A DNA stretch of 64,000 nt, taken from Nitrospira sp. GTDB taxonomy: Bacteria; Nitrospirota; Nitrospiria; Nitrospirales; Nitrospiraceae. Of the stretch, positions 18,759 to 26,855 are shown piece by piece. The position numbers were made by a program, and so were the translations under genes. The DNA lies in contig BQWY01000001.1 in NCBI GenBank assembly GCA_036984305.1, forward strand, positions 992,001 through 1,056,000, read 5' to 3'. The notes below the pieces were generated by a model that saw only the letters and a program-made list of their open reading frames with translations, was not told the origin of the DNA and did no database searches. Position 1 is the stretch's first letter. Each line of letters starts with the position of its first letter.

Positions 18759-20510
18759 TCACTGATAGTCCTCATTGAGAGACCGTAGAAACGCGGCGAG
18801 TTGCGAAACGTCCCCGGGTGTCAGCGCGATGCCTTGGAGTTGGGGCGCCCCGTTGCGCAAGGTGGCGGCGCGGGCCTGATCCGACGTGCCGCGGTAGAAG
18901 CCGAGCACTGCCTCGAGCGTGTCGAACTGTCCGGTGTGCATGTAGGGAGCAGAGTGGCCGAGATCTCGAAGTCCCGGCGTCTTGAAGCGTGCGACCGCGC
19001 GATCCAGCAGAGTCGAATCCATTACCGGACAAGGGGTCACGTTATCGCACAGGAGTGCGCGCAGCTTGTTCTGTGGACCAGGTATGTCGGGGTTAGCGAA
19101 GGTGTTCCACACGCCGAGATCCGTATGGCCCGGAGTGCCAGCGGAAGGGATGGCTCGAAAGGGCTCCATAGCCGAGGGATGTGCTTCGGTCGCGGGCAGG
19201 TATTGATCATAATCGGAATTGCGGGCCGCGAGACCAGGGATGGCCAGCCCCGCAAATTGGCCCGCGCCGTGAATGTCATCATATTCCTTCTGGGCCGTCC
19301 CGGTGTTGTGAACATTAAAGTCCGTAAAGTTCGGCGCCATATGACACGCGATGCAATTGCCGATCTTTCCAGCAGCGAGTTCGCCTGGGGTCGGCGGGAC
19401 CATAGACGGCTCCTCGAAGAAGGTTTTGAACCCCGCCAGTTCATCCGTACCGAAGACGAAGGGTTGCGTATGAAATTGGAATTGTCCGTCGGGTCGGTTC
19501 GGATTGAATGACACGAATTGAAGGCCTCCAGCAGTTTCACGTGCAACCACGAGCTGCAAGAGACGCCGGCTGTATTCCAAGTCAGTCTCGTTCGGATCTG
19601 GTTGCTGCGGCAGATTATTGACCTCGAGAAAGACGTCGAAGGGCGAACGGATCGGGATCCCGGCCTCGTCGGTTTGCGAAAACAGCAGCCCGTTGACATA
19701 CGCGGCGACAACTTTGACAACGGCATCAAAGACCTCCTGATCTGTCGCAGAAAGCACCTGAGCACGAAACTCAGGAGGAAGCCGAAACTCATCCGGGATG
19801 TCAGGATTCGCTCCAGTAAACAGCTTCCGGTAGGGGAGCCCGTCCAAGTCCTGGGCCAAATCACCGCTCCCATCGTCGTTGCGGACGACGTACGCAACGT
19901 GTGCAATCGCCTGCGCGCGTTCACCTGGGAGCCATCCGAAGTTCCGTCCCGTGAACGTGGCAGCCACGAGGTCTTCCATGGAGTTGAACTCTCCATCGAA
20001 GTGAAACAACACGCCACCGGGACGGTCGAGCGTGGAATTGACGAGAGGCGGGGAATTGCGCGGTGCATGTGTTTTCCCATCCGCTCGCGCGGGGATGGGG
20101 CTGCGCCGGGCTAAATCGGTATACGTCCGCATGCCGCCTCCGGGCGCGCCGAGGACGTCATCGACCATGTGACAGGCTCGGCAGCTCATCGACAGCCCCT
20201 GGAACGGACCGGGAGCAATTGGTGTGCCTGGAGCCATGGTTTCGACCGAGTCCACCACCGGGTCTGCGACCTTTGCGTTGTTGACGTCACCTCCTGCGGC
20301 CAGGAAGGTACTGAACGACTGAGCGAATCTGGATTCGAGAAAAAGACGTTCACCAACGGCTTCTTGGGCGGCTGGTGTACCTGTCTGCTGGACCGTTGGC
20401 GGGGACTCTGTCCCCCCTGAACAGCTGGCCGCCAAGGCAAGGACAGTAATGAAACGTAGAATATGAAAAGGGGATGCGAGGACCTGCTCTTTGACCGTTC
20501 GAGCACCCAT
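18759..20510 (-). CDS. Dihaem cytochrome c peroxidase/MauG-family lipoprotein
   Basis: 583 residues from ATG 20510, with AAAGGAAGG upstream; the open frame reaching 20648 adds unlike sequence. The N-terminus has a hydrophobic stretch ending LAASC, a lipobox, so the mature protein is lipid-anchored outside the cytoplasm. Two haem c sites are seen: SCRACH and NCIACH. The C-terminal FKTPGLRDLGHSAPYMHTG is the usual end of dihaem peroxidases. The family reduces H2O2 with electrons from a small cytochrome or carries out long-range oxidation of partners. At 583 residues it is longer than standard CcpA (about 330), so the substrate is uncertain. It lies 161 bases downstream of the HD-GYP gene. Confidence 0.85.
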   Translation of the reverse strand: MGARTVKEQVLASPFHILRFITVLALAASCSGGTESPPTVQQTGTPAAQEAVGERLFLESRFAQSFSTFLAAGGDVNNAKVADPVVDSVETMAPGTPIAPGPFQGLSMSCRACHMVDDVLGAPGGGMRTYTDLARRSPIPARADGKTHAPRNSPPLVNSTLDRPGGVLFHFDGEFNSMEDLVAATFTGRNFGWLPGERAQAIAHVAYVVRNDDGSGDLAQDLDGLPYRKLFTGANPDIPDEFRLPPEFRAQVLSATDQEVFDAVVKVVAAYVNGLLFSQTDEAGIPIRSPFDVFLEVNNLPQQPDPNETDLEYSRRLLQLVVARETAGGLQFVSFNPNRPDGQFQFHTQPFVFGTDELAGFKTFFEEPSMVPPTPGELAAGKIGNCIACHMAPNFTDFNVHNTGTAQKEYDDIHGAGQFAGLAIPGLAARNSDYDQYLPATEAHPSAMEPFRAIPSAGTPGHTDLGVWNTFANPDIPGPQNKLRALLCDNVTPCPVMDSTLLDRAVARFKTPGLRDLGHSAPYMHTGQFDTLEAVLGFYRGTSDQARAATLRNGAPQLQGIALTPGDVSQLAAFLRSLNEDYQ

Positions 20511-20671
20511 GACGAACCTTCCTTTGTTGAAATTAAAAATACAAGTTCGGCGCCTCTTGTGCTGACTATGGCGGCGTAGGGGCAGGGGGTCTGCGGAGTG
20601 CAGACGCCCTGCCCGGCGAGACAGAGTGGGCACAACCCTGCCTCGCATGAAACGGAACTACACGGGACGGG

Positions 20672-21358
20672 TCACATCACTCCATCGATCTGATCGACAC
20701 ACAAAACCATTGACGCGCAAGACTCGACCAAATCAGGGTCGAGCTGCGTTCCCCCAACCACACGCAAAAGGCCTATCGCCGCTGGGACGTCGGCTGTCGC
20801 GCCCTGATGGGCGGCCGGAAAGAGAAAGGCGTCGAAGGTGTCAGCCACGGCGAGAATTCTCGCGCCCTGTGGAATGAAAGAGCCCCGGAGTCCATACGGA
20901 TATCCGCAGCCGTCCCAACGCTCGTGATGGTGTGCGATCCAAAGCGCTGGACGACGTAGAAAGGAAATAGACTGCAACAACTCGGCGCCGGCTCGCGGGT
21001 GACTTTGGTACAGAGCGAGTTCACGGGGTGAAAGTTGATGGGACTCACTCAGCAGAGCAGCGGGAAGCGTCAAGAGACCGATGTCGTGAAGAAGGCCTGC
21101 CAAGGTGAGGTCGAATAACTCGTCCGGAGACAGTCCTGCTACCGATCCAATGTGATGCGACAGATCGGCTGTCCGTCGTCCATGACCGAGTTGCCGTGGT
21201 GACATCGACTCGATCAGCAACACGAGCTTGCGGAGGGACTGAAGGATCGCCGCCCGATGAGCTCCGGCCATGGGTTCGCCGAAATCCAGCGCCGTGAGTT
21301 CATTCAGGATGTATCGAAGATTACCGTTGGTACAGTTGTCCACTGTGCGAATGGCCAT
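20672..21358 (-). CDS. HD-GYP domain protein, probable cyclic-di-GMP phosphodiesterase
   Basis: 228 residues. A helical N-terminal region of about 60 residues is followed by the HD domain: LAGLLHDIGLL gives the HD pair, HHERWDGCGYPYGLRG is the full HHExxDGxGYPxGLxG signature, and ILAVADTFDAF follows. Intact metal ligands suggest an active cyclic-di-GMP hydrolase. There is no receiver, PAS or membrane segment, so it is soluble and input may come through the N-terminus. Start ATG 21358 has GAGG six bases upstream. A strong terminator just upstream separates it from the flavoprotein operon. Confidence 0.85.
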   Translation of the reverse strand: MAIRTVDNCTNGNLRYILNELTALDFGEPMAGAHRAAILQSLRKLVLLIESMSPRQLGHGRRTADLSHHIGSVAGLSPDELFDLTLAGLLHDIGLLTLPAALLSESHQLSPRELALYQSHPRAGAELLQSISFLRRPALWIAHHHERWDGCGYPYGLRGSFIPQGARILAVADTFDAFLFPAAHQGATADVPAAIGLLRVVGGTQLDPDLVESCASMVLCVDQIDGVM

Positions 21359-21386
21359 CAGTTGCCTCTTTCGAGCCCAGTCGAAA

Positions 21387-21422
21387 CAAAAAAGCCCAAG
21401 ATCATCATCGTGATCCTGGGCT
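21387..21422 (-). terminator. Rho-independent terminator of the flavoprotein operon
   Basis: On the minus strand an imperfect stem (AGCCCAGGATCA pairing with TGATCTTGGGCT, one mismatch) and a six-base loop are followed by six Ts. It lies 58 bases after the stop of the membrane protein gene at 21480 and so ends the operon that begins near 25030. Confidence 0.85.
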
Positions 21423-21479
21423 CTGGGTGAAAAACCGCTGGCCTCTCGTGCAGACGATTCTGTTGGGGATGCGCGCTGG

Positions 21480-21992
21480 CTAGGTCGCTCCCTTCCCTGC
21501 CAAAAACGGTTCCTTCAAGATCCACATCTCATAGAGTGGGATGGCGAAGAGACCAATGAAACTGATGAACATCAGCATGTCCCCGGCCAGCATCGTGAGC
21601 GCAAAGACAGGGGACACGTAGGTGATCAACCAGGGAGAGACCAGATCCAAAACAACTCCCACAAATGAGCCATAGGTCAACCCGGTTTTTATTCGATGGC
21701 TGGTCCCGGTCAGGTAGAGCACATGCACGAGAATCATGAAGACCACCGGCATCGTGAATAAATGAAAGTGCGTGATCTCGGCCAACTCTCGAAACGACAT
21801 GGGTTCGCCGAACGTTCGGTCGTTTCCTCGGTAATGATCCGCCACCCCTTGTAGTGACAAGCTGGTCATGCTGTGCGCCCAGAAGAAGGAAAATAAAAAC
21901 CCCGCCAACATCAGCAGCAAGAACAGCGTATACAACAGTCGAATATGACGATCGGTATCGCGGAGACGAAACTTCGCATTGAAGTTGCGCAT
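21480..21992 (-). CDS. Four-helix inner-membrane protein of the flavoprotein operon
   Basis: 170 residues with four predicted membrane helices (about 19-42, 76-97, 102-124 and 126-150). Histidines sit at helix ends or inside: FFWAHS in helix 1, THFHLF and ILVHVLY in helix 2. Such placement would allow b-type haem binding or quinone contact, but no established family is recognised. It lies 14 bases after the FMN-binding gene and is the last gene before a terminator. The simplest inference is that it is the membrane partner passing electrons to, or taking them from, the periplasmic flavoprotein. This is a guess from context. Confidence 0.6.
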   Translation of the reverse strand: MRNFNAKFRLRDTDRHIRLLYTLFLLLMLAGFLFSFFWAHSMTSLSLQGVADHYRGNDRTFGEPMSFRELAEITHFHLFTMPVVFMILVHVLYLTGTSHRIKTGLTYGSFVGVVLDLVSPWLITYVSPVFALTMLAGDMLMFISFIGLFAIPLYEMWILKEPFLAGKGAT

Positions 21993-22006
21993 AGTGAGTC
22001 GCGGGA

Positions 22007-22699
22007 TCAGAACCCGAACAAGGACTCCAAAAAGCCCTTGTCTCTCTGTTGCGCCGCGATCTGGTCGCTCCCGATCCCCTGGGGCTTCAAATAGAATTCA
22101 TCGATCAAAACCAGAACTCGTTTGACTCCGGCGCTCATGGAGCGGACCGACATGGTGGCCCCGCTGATATTGATGATATCTTTATTGATGCGAATGGGAT
22201 CAAATACCGTCTTTCCCTCGTATTGGACATTGAACCGCTTCGTCCGCACTTCACTGCCGCGTGCTTCGCGGAATACCAATAATTCAACCGCCAAGCATTC
22301 GCCTTGTGCATCGGCCGCGACCATGTAGGTCATCGGCTTATGCTTCCCGATGGTATTTTGGATCACGGCGTAACCGTCGATCCGATTGCCAGTCTGCGCA
22401 ATGAAGATTTCGAATCCTTGCTCGGGGAATTTCCAGCCGATCCGCTCTTCAATCTGGTGCTTCTGCTCAGGGTTGAGCCGAATGGTTTCGGTTCGAATGC
22501 GATCGGAGTTCTTAAAGATGAGATGGAGCGCATCCTCCTCAGTCAGGTATACCTCCGCGTGCATCATTTCCTGTTCCGTCAAATATCGCCTGAGCTCGGT
22601 GTCCCAAATTCGCTCGGCCCGAGCATCCGGAGGCACAGAACTCGCGAACATGAACATAATTCCACAGAGACCAATGGCGATGGTTAGGTAACGGAACAT
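22007..22699 (-). CDS. Exported FMN-binding-domain protein with flavinylation motif
   Basis: 230 residues from ATG 22699, with AGGGA upstream. A signal peptide or N-terminal anchor (FRYLTIAIGLCGIMFMFASSV) is visible. Residues 85-190 fit the FMN-binding domain of RnfG/NqrC type, ending with NISGATMS. Thr182 in SGAT is the position to which ApbE transfers FMN through a phosphoester bond. An apbE gene lies 3 kb away, facing the other way from a shared control region, which fits this being its target. It overlaps the preceding lipoprotein gene by 16 bases. Likely role: one-electron carrier in the periplasm, perhaps in ferric reduction; the substrate is unknown. Confidence 0.82.
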   Translation of the reverse strand: MFRYLTIAIGLCGIMFMFASSVPPDARAERIWDTELRRYLTEQEMMHAEVYLTEEDALHLIFKNSDRIRTETIRLNPEQKHQIEERIGWKFPEQGFEIFIAQTGNRIDGYAVIQNTIGKHKPMTYMVAADAQGECLAVELLVFREARGSEVRTKRFNVQYEGKTVFDPIRINKDIINISGATMSVRSMSAGVKRVLVLIDEFYLKPQGIGSDQIAAQQRDKGFLESLFGF

Positions 22700-23145
22700 C
22701 CGTGATCCCTCAGCTTTGTTTTGATTCGGCCGAGCGCTTCGGCCGTAGCCTCCTCGGAAGGGTCGATCGGCCACCATTTGGTGGCCTGTTGACTGACGCC
22801 TCCACGGGCGTGCCAGCGTTGGCGATTTTCTAAGACACTGATCGAAGACGTGTCTCCCAGTTGCCTGACTGCCACCGTCATCCTGGCCCGCTCATAATTA
22901 CCAAAGCCCTCGCGGCTGAAAACTCCAAATGAGCGATCTGCGGCGGGCACTTCCAACCAAGCCGTCTCGATACGACCGCTGATCTTGTCTTGGGACGTGA
23001 TGGAGTACCCTTTCATGGCCTCGACCGTGGATTCCCATGCGGTATCATAAGGACAGACGACATATTGCTCGCGGGAGCCGCTCAAGGAGGCGCAGCCGGC
23101 AACAGCGAACATCAAGACGACAAGTACCCAATGCTGCATTCTCAT
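22684..23145 (-). CDS. Hypothetical lipoprotein
   Basis: 153 residues from ATG 23145; an open extension to 23196 looks unlike a signal sequence. HWVLVVLMFAVAGC is a lipoprotein signal with Cys as the acylation site. The mature part has alternating strands (TAWESTVEAMKGYSI, GRIETAWLEV, RARMTVAVRQ) resembling small outer-membrane-associated lipoproteins, but I cannot name a family. It sits 71 bases after the porin and overlaps the FMN-binding gene by 16 bases, so it belongs to the same transcript. It may help place the redox protein at the envelope. Confidence 0.65.
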   Translation of the reverse strand: MRMQHWVLVVLMFAVAGCASLSGSREQYVVCPYDTAWESTVEAMKGYSITSQDKISGRIETAWLEVPAADRSFGVFSREGFGNYERARMTVAVRQLGDTSSISVLENRQRWHARGGVSQQATKWWPIDPSEEATAEALGRIKTKLRDHGCSVT

Positions 23146-23216
23146 GTGTCGCTTAAACAGGATAGCCGGAGTAGTTCCAGGCAGAGGAGGAGCCACTCCG
23201 GCCTCCCGACTTCCGT

Positions 23217-24704
23217 TTAAAAATAAGTGGCAGCGGATATCACGAGTGCTTGGTCGTGAATCTGCTGCCCCGTATTAGGATTAAACGACTTCGGCAAATA
23301 CTGATAGCTGATTTTAAAGACGGCATCCTCGATCGGACGGTAATTGAGTCCGAAAGAAATCTGCTCCAGATTGCCTTCGCTTTCTCCCCGATTATCCATA
23401 TTGAGATTGACACGATCGTAGCGGATGACCGCCGTAAACGTGGATCCCTCTCCAAACCGCTTGGGCGACCAATTGGCCAGGAACTTCGGCATGAAATGAT
23501 AGTTGCCTTGGATGTAAAAGCCCGCCATGCGCTGAGGTGGGGCTGCGTTCGGATTCAACGTGTTCACGCCGGTGAGGAGCGTGCCAGGCGCGGCGCCGAA
23601 GGTATTCCCAGTAATCGCACGGGAATTACCGCGTGCATAGGCCCATGCGGCTTCCCCGATCAGTTCGAACGGACCGCGTTGGAAAGTCCAATCCACGGCC
23701 ATGATGCTGAGGGGGTTGTAGCTGGTCGCTGATCCGTTCCCGAAGTAGCCTGAACCGCCCACTTCTGCGCCCAGCCAGGGGCTGAACGCGAGACGTCCCG
23801 AAACGGCTTTTCCATTATTGATGTCCAGGCCGTCATCAGAGGGACATTTGCGCTGGCGCGAATTCCGTGTGCCGCTTTCCTCATTCATACGAGGACTGCC
23901 GTCCGTGTTGAATCCGCACGGGCCGGTGGTCACGTAGAATTCATAGTCCAGTTTACTGGTGCGCCCTGGGTAGAATGTCCCATAGAAACCCGCACCAGTT
24001 TCCGCCATGGTGGTTGGAATGACAAACCGGTCGACGAGCGGCCGATCGGTCAAGTCATTCAGCGGCGAATCGTGCAAGAGGTTGAATTTGCCGATCGGTA
24101 TCAGGACGATTCCGGCTCGAATGTTGAACGGCTCGTTCACCAGGTAGTCAATCATGGCGAACTCAAGCCCGATTTCGGCTCCCTGCGTTGCATCTTCTCG
24201 GATACCATGTTCGATCTCGAGCTCAGAGGCAAACTTCACGTGCTCGGTGATGTCCGCATAGATGAAGGGCACAAACCGTTGTTGATCGAACCCGTTGGTC
24301 GTGCCGTTCCCAAAGCCGCCCGTCTCAAGAACCGCGTTCTTCTGGGTACGATACTGGATGTCTGCGTATCCGCCCACGACGGCCTTCGGAGCCGAGACGA
24401 AGGGCTTGGCATATACGAGACGTCCTGAACCAGTGGATCCGAAAGAGAGGTGTGCCTTTTCTTCGCCGGGACGCTCCACTGCGATCTCCGTCATTGGGCC
24501 GGTCGCTTTAGGATATTGCTCGGCCGCTGCATCCGGTTCACCAGGCTGCATCGGCCCTTCTCGACGCTGACGCTCTTGCAATCGTTTCTCCACGGCCTCG
24601 TCTACCATCTTTCGTATTTCTTCGGGGGTCATCTCTTCCGCCAACGCCGGCATGACCGGCAGGCTAGCGATCACCAGGGTCCCGAGGATTGACCGAATCC
24701 TCAT
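23217..24704 (-). CDS. Outer-membrane porin, phosphate-selective-porin (OprO/OprP)-like
   Basis: 495 residues with a cleavable signal peptide (RSILGTLVIASLPVMPALA), then a charged helical segment (MTPEEIRKMVDEAVEKRLQE) typical of trimeric porin N-termini. The rest is beta-rich: YADIQYRTQ, VKFASELEIEHGI, TSKLDYEFYVTTGP, GSTFTAVIRYDRVNL, and it ends in ATYF with a terminal Phe, the outer-membrane assembly signal. It is most like O/P-type porins; the solute cannot be told from sequence. GCGGAGG precedes the ATG. It is transcribed from the Fur-box promoter region, with the 58-residue zinc protein upstream by 128 bases. Presence in a flavoprotein operon is unusual. Confidence 0.8.
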   Translation of the reverse strand: MRIRSILGTLVIASLPVMPALAEEMTPEEIRKMVDEAVEKRLQERQRREGPMQPGEPDAAAEQYPKATGPMTEIAVERPGEEKAHLSFGSTGSGRLVYAKPFVSAPKAVVGGYADIQYRTQKNAVLETGGFGNGTTNGFDQQRFVPFIYADITEHVKFASELEIEHGIREDATQGAEIGLEFAMIDYLVNEPFNIRAGIVLIPIGKFNLLHDSPLNDLTDRPLVDRFVIPTTMAETGAGFYGTFYPGRTSKLDYEFYVTTGPCGFNTDGSPRMNEESGTRNSRQRKCPSDDGLDINNGKAVSGRLAFSPWLGAEVGGSGYFGNGSATSYNPLSIMAVDWTFQRGPFELIGEAAWAYARGNSRAITGNTFGAAPGTLLTGVNTLNPNAAPPQRMAGFYIQGNYHFMPKFLANWSPKRFGEGSTFTAVIRYDRVNLNMDNRGESEGNLEQISFGLNYRPIEDAVFKISYQYLPKSFNPNTGQQIHDQALVISAATYF

Positions 24705-24832
24705 GATCTGCCTCCGCTAAGCAAGAAAGTTATTGGTCTGACTCGGGACTCGCTGGTCTCTGGTCTGCTTCGTTTTGACAACGAGCGTGATCGTTGTGTG
24801 ACCAAACCTCCTTTCTGAATACGGTTAGTAGA

Positions 24833-25009
24833 CTAATTTGTTCCGGACGACCATCCTTCGATCGCGCTGAAGGGGATAATCACGATGCGCTTGCATCGTT
24901 TGCATTTCAATTCGAGCCCGGTTGAGCAAATTTTTGCGATCAACTGACCGCATTCGCAGCGGGTTTCACTCGGCTGGGACACGGTCTGTTGCGTAATGGT
25001 TTGATTCAT
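24833..25009 (-). CDS. 58-residue zinc-ribbon (Com-like) protein
   Basis: A short frame running from ATG 25009 to TAG. The product has CECGQLIAKIC and then LELKCKRCKRIVIIP, i.e. two CxC/CxxC knuckles around a short strand pair. This resembles the phage Mu Com-type zinc finger family (RC..CG.LLAK...LE.KCPRCK). Com proteins bind mRNA or DNA; small chromosomal relatives are mostly unstudied. It is the first gene after the Fur-box promoter (16 bases from box to start) and precedes the porin, so it should respond to iron. A regulatory role for this operon is possible. Confidence 0.65.
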   Translation of the reverse strand: MNQTITQQTVSQPSETRCECGQLIAKICSTGLELKCKRCKRIVIIPFSAIEGWSSGTN

Positions 25010-25024
25010 GATCGGTTCTGAAAT

Positions 25025-25039
25025 TGAGAACGATTATTA
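25025..25039. promoter_or_regulatory. Fur box
   Basis: TGAGAAC-G-ATTATTA compares with the 7-1-7 Fur consensus TGATAAT-N-ATTATCA with 11 of 14 positions matching. It overlaps the -10 element of the minus-strand promoter, so Fur with iron would block transcription of the zinc-ribbon, porin and flavoprotein operon. It lies 125 bases before the plus-strand lipoprotein gene and may control both directions. A fur gene is in the same island. Confidence 0.65.
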
Positions 25040-25066
25040 ATATCTCGCATGTCGCAGAAATGTCAA
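25037..25066 (-). promoter_or_regulatory. Sigma70 promoter of the flavoprotein operon
   Basis: On the minus strand a perfect TTGACA (25061-25066) is followed after 18 bases by TATTAA (25037-25042). The predicted start is near 25030, about 20 bases before the first codon at 25009. The -10 element lies partly in the Fur box. Confidence 0.65.
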
Positions 25067-25163
25067 GTAGAAGATTTCCAGTCGACTTGATAGAAAACAA
25101 ATTGAGAGTCAGCGCTCCCCCTATGTCTGGACAAGCGTTTGAATGTCCTGATTAAATGGCTAC

Positions 25164-25799
25164 ATGTTGGGGGGGGAACGGTGGAGTTTGAGGTGGAGTC
25201 TGTTTGGGCTTGTGGTGCTCCAGTTCCTCTCTCTTGTCTCCTGTGCGTCCAGCGTTGGCATGAGCCCCGACGACTCTGGCGGTCCGAATACAGGCGAGTC
25301 TCTCGTGGCGGCTCGAGTCATTACGGTCCTGCTCGAGCGTCCCGGGCGCATGTACGATCCATCACTTATTTTCTTTGAACTGCAACATGAGGCGACTGGC
25401 GAACGCTTTCGTGTCGATGTTGAGAATGCCGACAAGGTCGTGGTTTTTCAGGTTCCCCCCGGTTCTTATCAAGTGACCCGTGTGCAGATCGGGGAAGGGC
25501 CGTTTCGGTCGATGGCGAACCTCGCACTTGAATTTCAGGTGGAAGGAGGGCGGCCTGTCTATTTGGGCACGTGGCGCATTGGCGTGGAGAGTCCACGATC
25601 AGATCGGAAGGTGTTGATCTCGACCGTCAATGGGTCGCCGGAACAAGACAAGGATCTGGGCGTTGTTATGACCGAATATCCCGAGGTGACGGCGCAGGAT
25701 TTCCGAGTCGCGGCGTTGACTCCCCCCGAGACTGAAGCTCGTCTATACGAAGTCATGCCGTATCCACGATATCAACCGTATTTCCGCAGGCATTGGTAG
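25164..25799 (+). CDS. Hypothetical lipoprotein preceding apbE
   Basis: 211 residues. The N-terminus FGLVVLQFLSLVSC is a lipoprotein signal with Cys about 27 residues in. The mature part has a compact beta-type domain (SLIFFELQHEATGERFRVDV, FQVPPGSYQVTRVQIG, YLGTWRIGVES) suggestive of a carboxypeptidase-regulatory or transthyretin-like fold, but no family is certain. It ends YPRYQPYFRRHW. Start ATG 25164 has no clear ribosome site, though a G-run follows it. It is immediately followed by apbE (10 bases), so both form a divergent unit from the Fur-box region. A role in the flavoprotein system is inferred from position. Confidence 0.65.
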   Translation: MLGGERWSLRWSLFGLVVLQFLSLVSCASSVGMSPDDSGGPNTGESLVAARVITVLLERPGRMYDPSLIFFELQHEATGERFRVDVENADKVVVFQVPPGSYQVTRVQIGEGPFRSMANLALEFQVEGGRPVYLGTWRIGVESPRSDRKVLISTVNGSPEQDKDLGVVMTEYPEVTAQDFRVAALTPPETEARLYEVMPYPRYQPYFRRHW

Positions 25800-25809
25800 G
25801 GTGGTGTCC

Positions 25810-26850
25810 ATGCTGATACGGCGCATGGGCGTCTGGGCCATCGCCGCCCTGAGTCTTGTGCAGGTCGGTGCGCTGGATGGGTGTCGCAGCGAACGATCCT
25901 TGTTTCGTCCGTCGTCCCACGCGCTCGTCAAACGGGCCCAAATGCACATGGGCACGCTGGTCACGCTGACGGTCGTGGCGCCCACGCATGCGATTGCTCA
26001 GGAAGCCGTTGCCGAAGGGTTCACAGAGATTCGCCGGCTGGAGGCTTTGTGGAGCGCGTGGATTCCAACCAGCGAAATATCTCAAGTCAACGCATCGGCT
26101 GGTCGCGCTCCCGTTTCCGTCAGCGAGGAAACGATGATACTTTTGAGACGATCGATGGAGGTCTTCCAGGTTACGGAAGGCGGTTTCAATATCGCCCTCG
26201 GGCCCGTCGTCGATGCATGGGGGATCAGTCGTGAGCCACGAGTGCCAGGGGCACAGGAGCTGGATCGGCTCCGGTCGCTGATCGAGCTTTCGAGTATGCA
26301 ATTGGATCCCAAGGCAGGCACCGTGTATCTCCCGGAGCCAGGCATGCGGATCGATATTGGTGGAATCGGAAAGGGCTACGCAGCGGATCTGACGGCAGCG
26401 GTGCTCCGCAATCGCGGCGCGACGGCCGGCGTCGTGGCGTTGGCGGGCGATATCAAGACATTCGGAGACCTTCCCGATGAGGCGGGGTTTTCATTCGCAA
26501 TACAGCATCCGAGAAAGTCAGGAGCGGTGCTGGCCAGACTGAATTTGAAAGATGACGCCGTGTCGACCGCGGGAGACTACGAGCGTTTTTTCGAGCAGGA
26601 TGGTGTCGTGTACCACCACATCTTGGACCCGAACACGTTGCGTCCTGCGCGAGGATGTCAGAGCGTGACGATCGTGGCGAAAGAGGGTGTATGGGCAGAT
26701 GGACTCGATACCGGCATTTTCGTTCTTGGGCCCGAGCGCGGAATGGCGCTAATCGAGTCACTCCCAGATGTCGAAGGTGTGATCGTTGATGCGGAGGGGC
26801 GTGTGTCGATCTCGAGCGGTCTCCAGGGACGCGTCCAGTTGGAACCGTGA
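25810..26850 (+). CDS. apbE: FAD:protein FMN transferase
   Basis: 346 residues. Lipoprotein-like N-terminus with GALDGC (the Asp before Gly-Cys is unusual for a lipobox). ApbE motifs: QMHMGTLVTLTV, DIGGIGKGYAAD, ALAGDIKTFG, VSTAGDYERFF, HHILDPNTLRPA and ADGLDTGIFVLG, covering the FAD and metal sites. ApbE moves FMN from FAD onto Thr or Ser in SGAT-type motifs outside the cytoplasm. The matching target is the protein at 22007-22699. ATG 25810 is preferred over GTG 25801, which directly follows the previous stop. It converges on tonB with only 5 bases between stops. Confidence 0.93.
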   Translation: MLIRRMGVWAIAALSLVQVGALDGCRSERSLFRPSSHALVKRAQMHMGTLVTLTVVAPTHAIAQEAVAEGFTEIRRLEALWSAWIPTSEISQVNASAGRAPVSVSEETMILLRRSMEVFQVTEGGFNIALGPVVDAWGISREPRVPGAQELDRLRSLIELSSMQLDPKAGTVYLPEPGMRIDIGGIGKGYAADLTAAVLRNRGATAGVVALAGDIKTFGDLPDEAGFSFAIQHPRKSGAVLARLNLKDDAVSTAGDYERFFEQDGVVYHHILDPNTLRPARGCQSVTIVAKEGVWADGLDTGIFVLGPERGMALIESLPDVEGVIVDAEGRVSISSGLQGRVQLEP

Positions 26851-26855
26851 CTCGA

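Noticed and set aside
24777-24796. Inverted repeat ACAACGA-TCGTTGT upstream of the porin
   Set aside because: Seven-base arms with no T-run and no match to a known operator; could be chance, so it is not listed as a feature.
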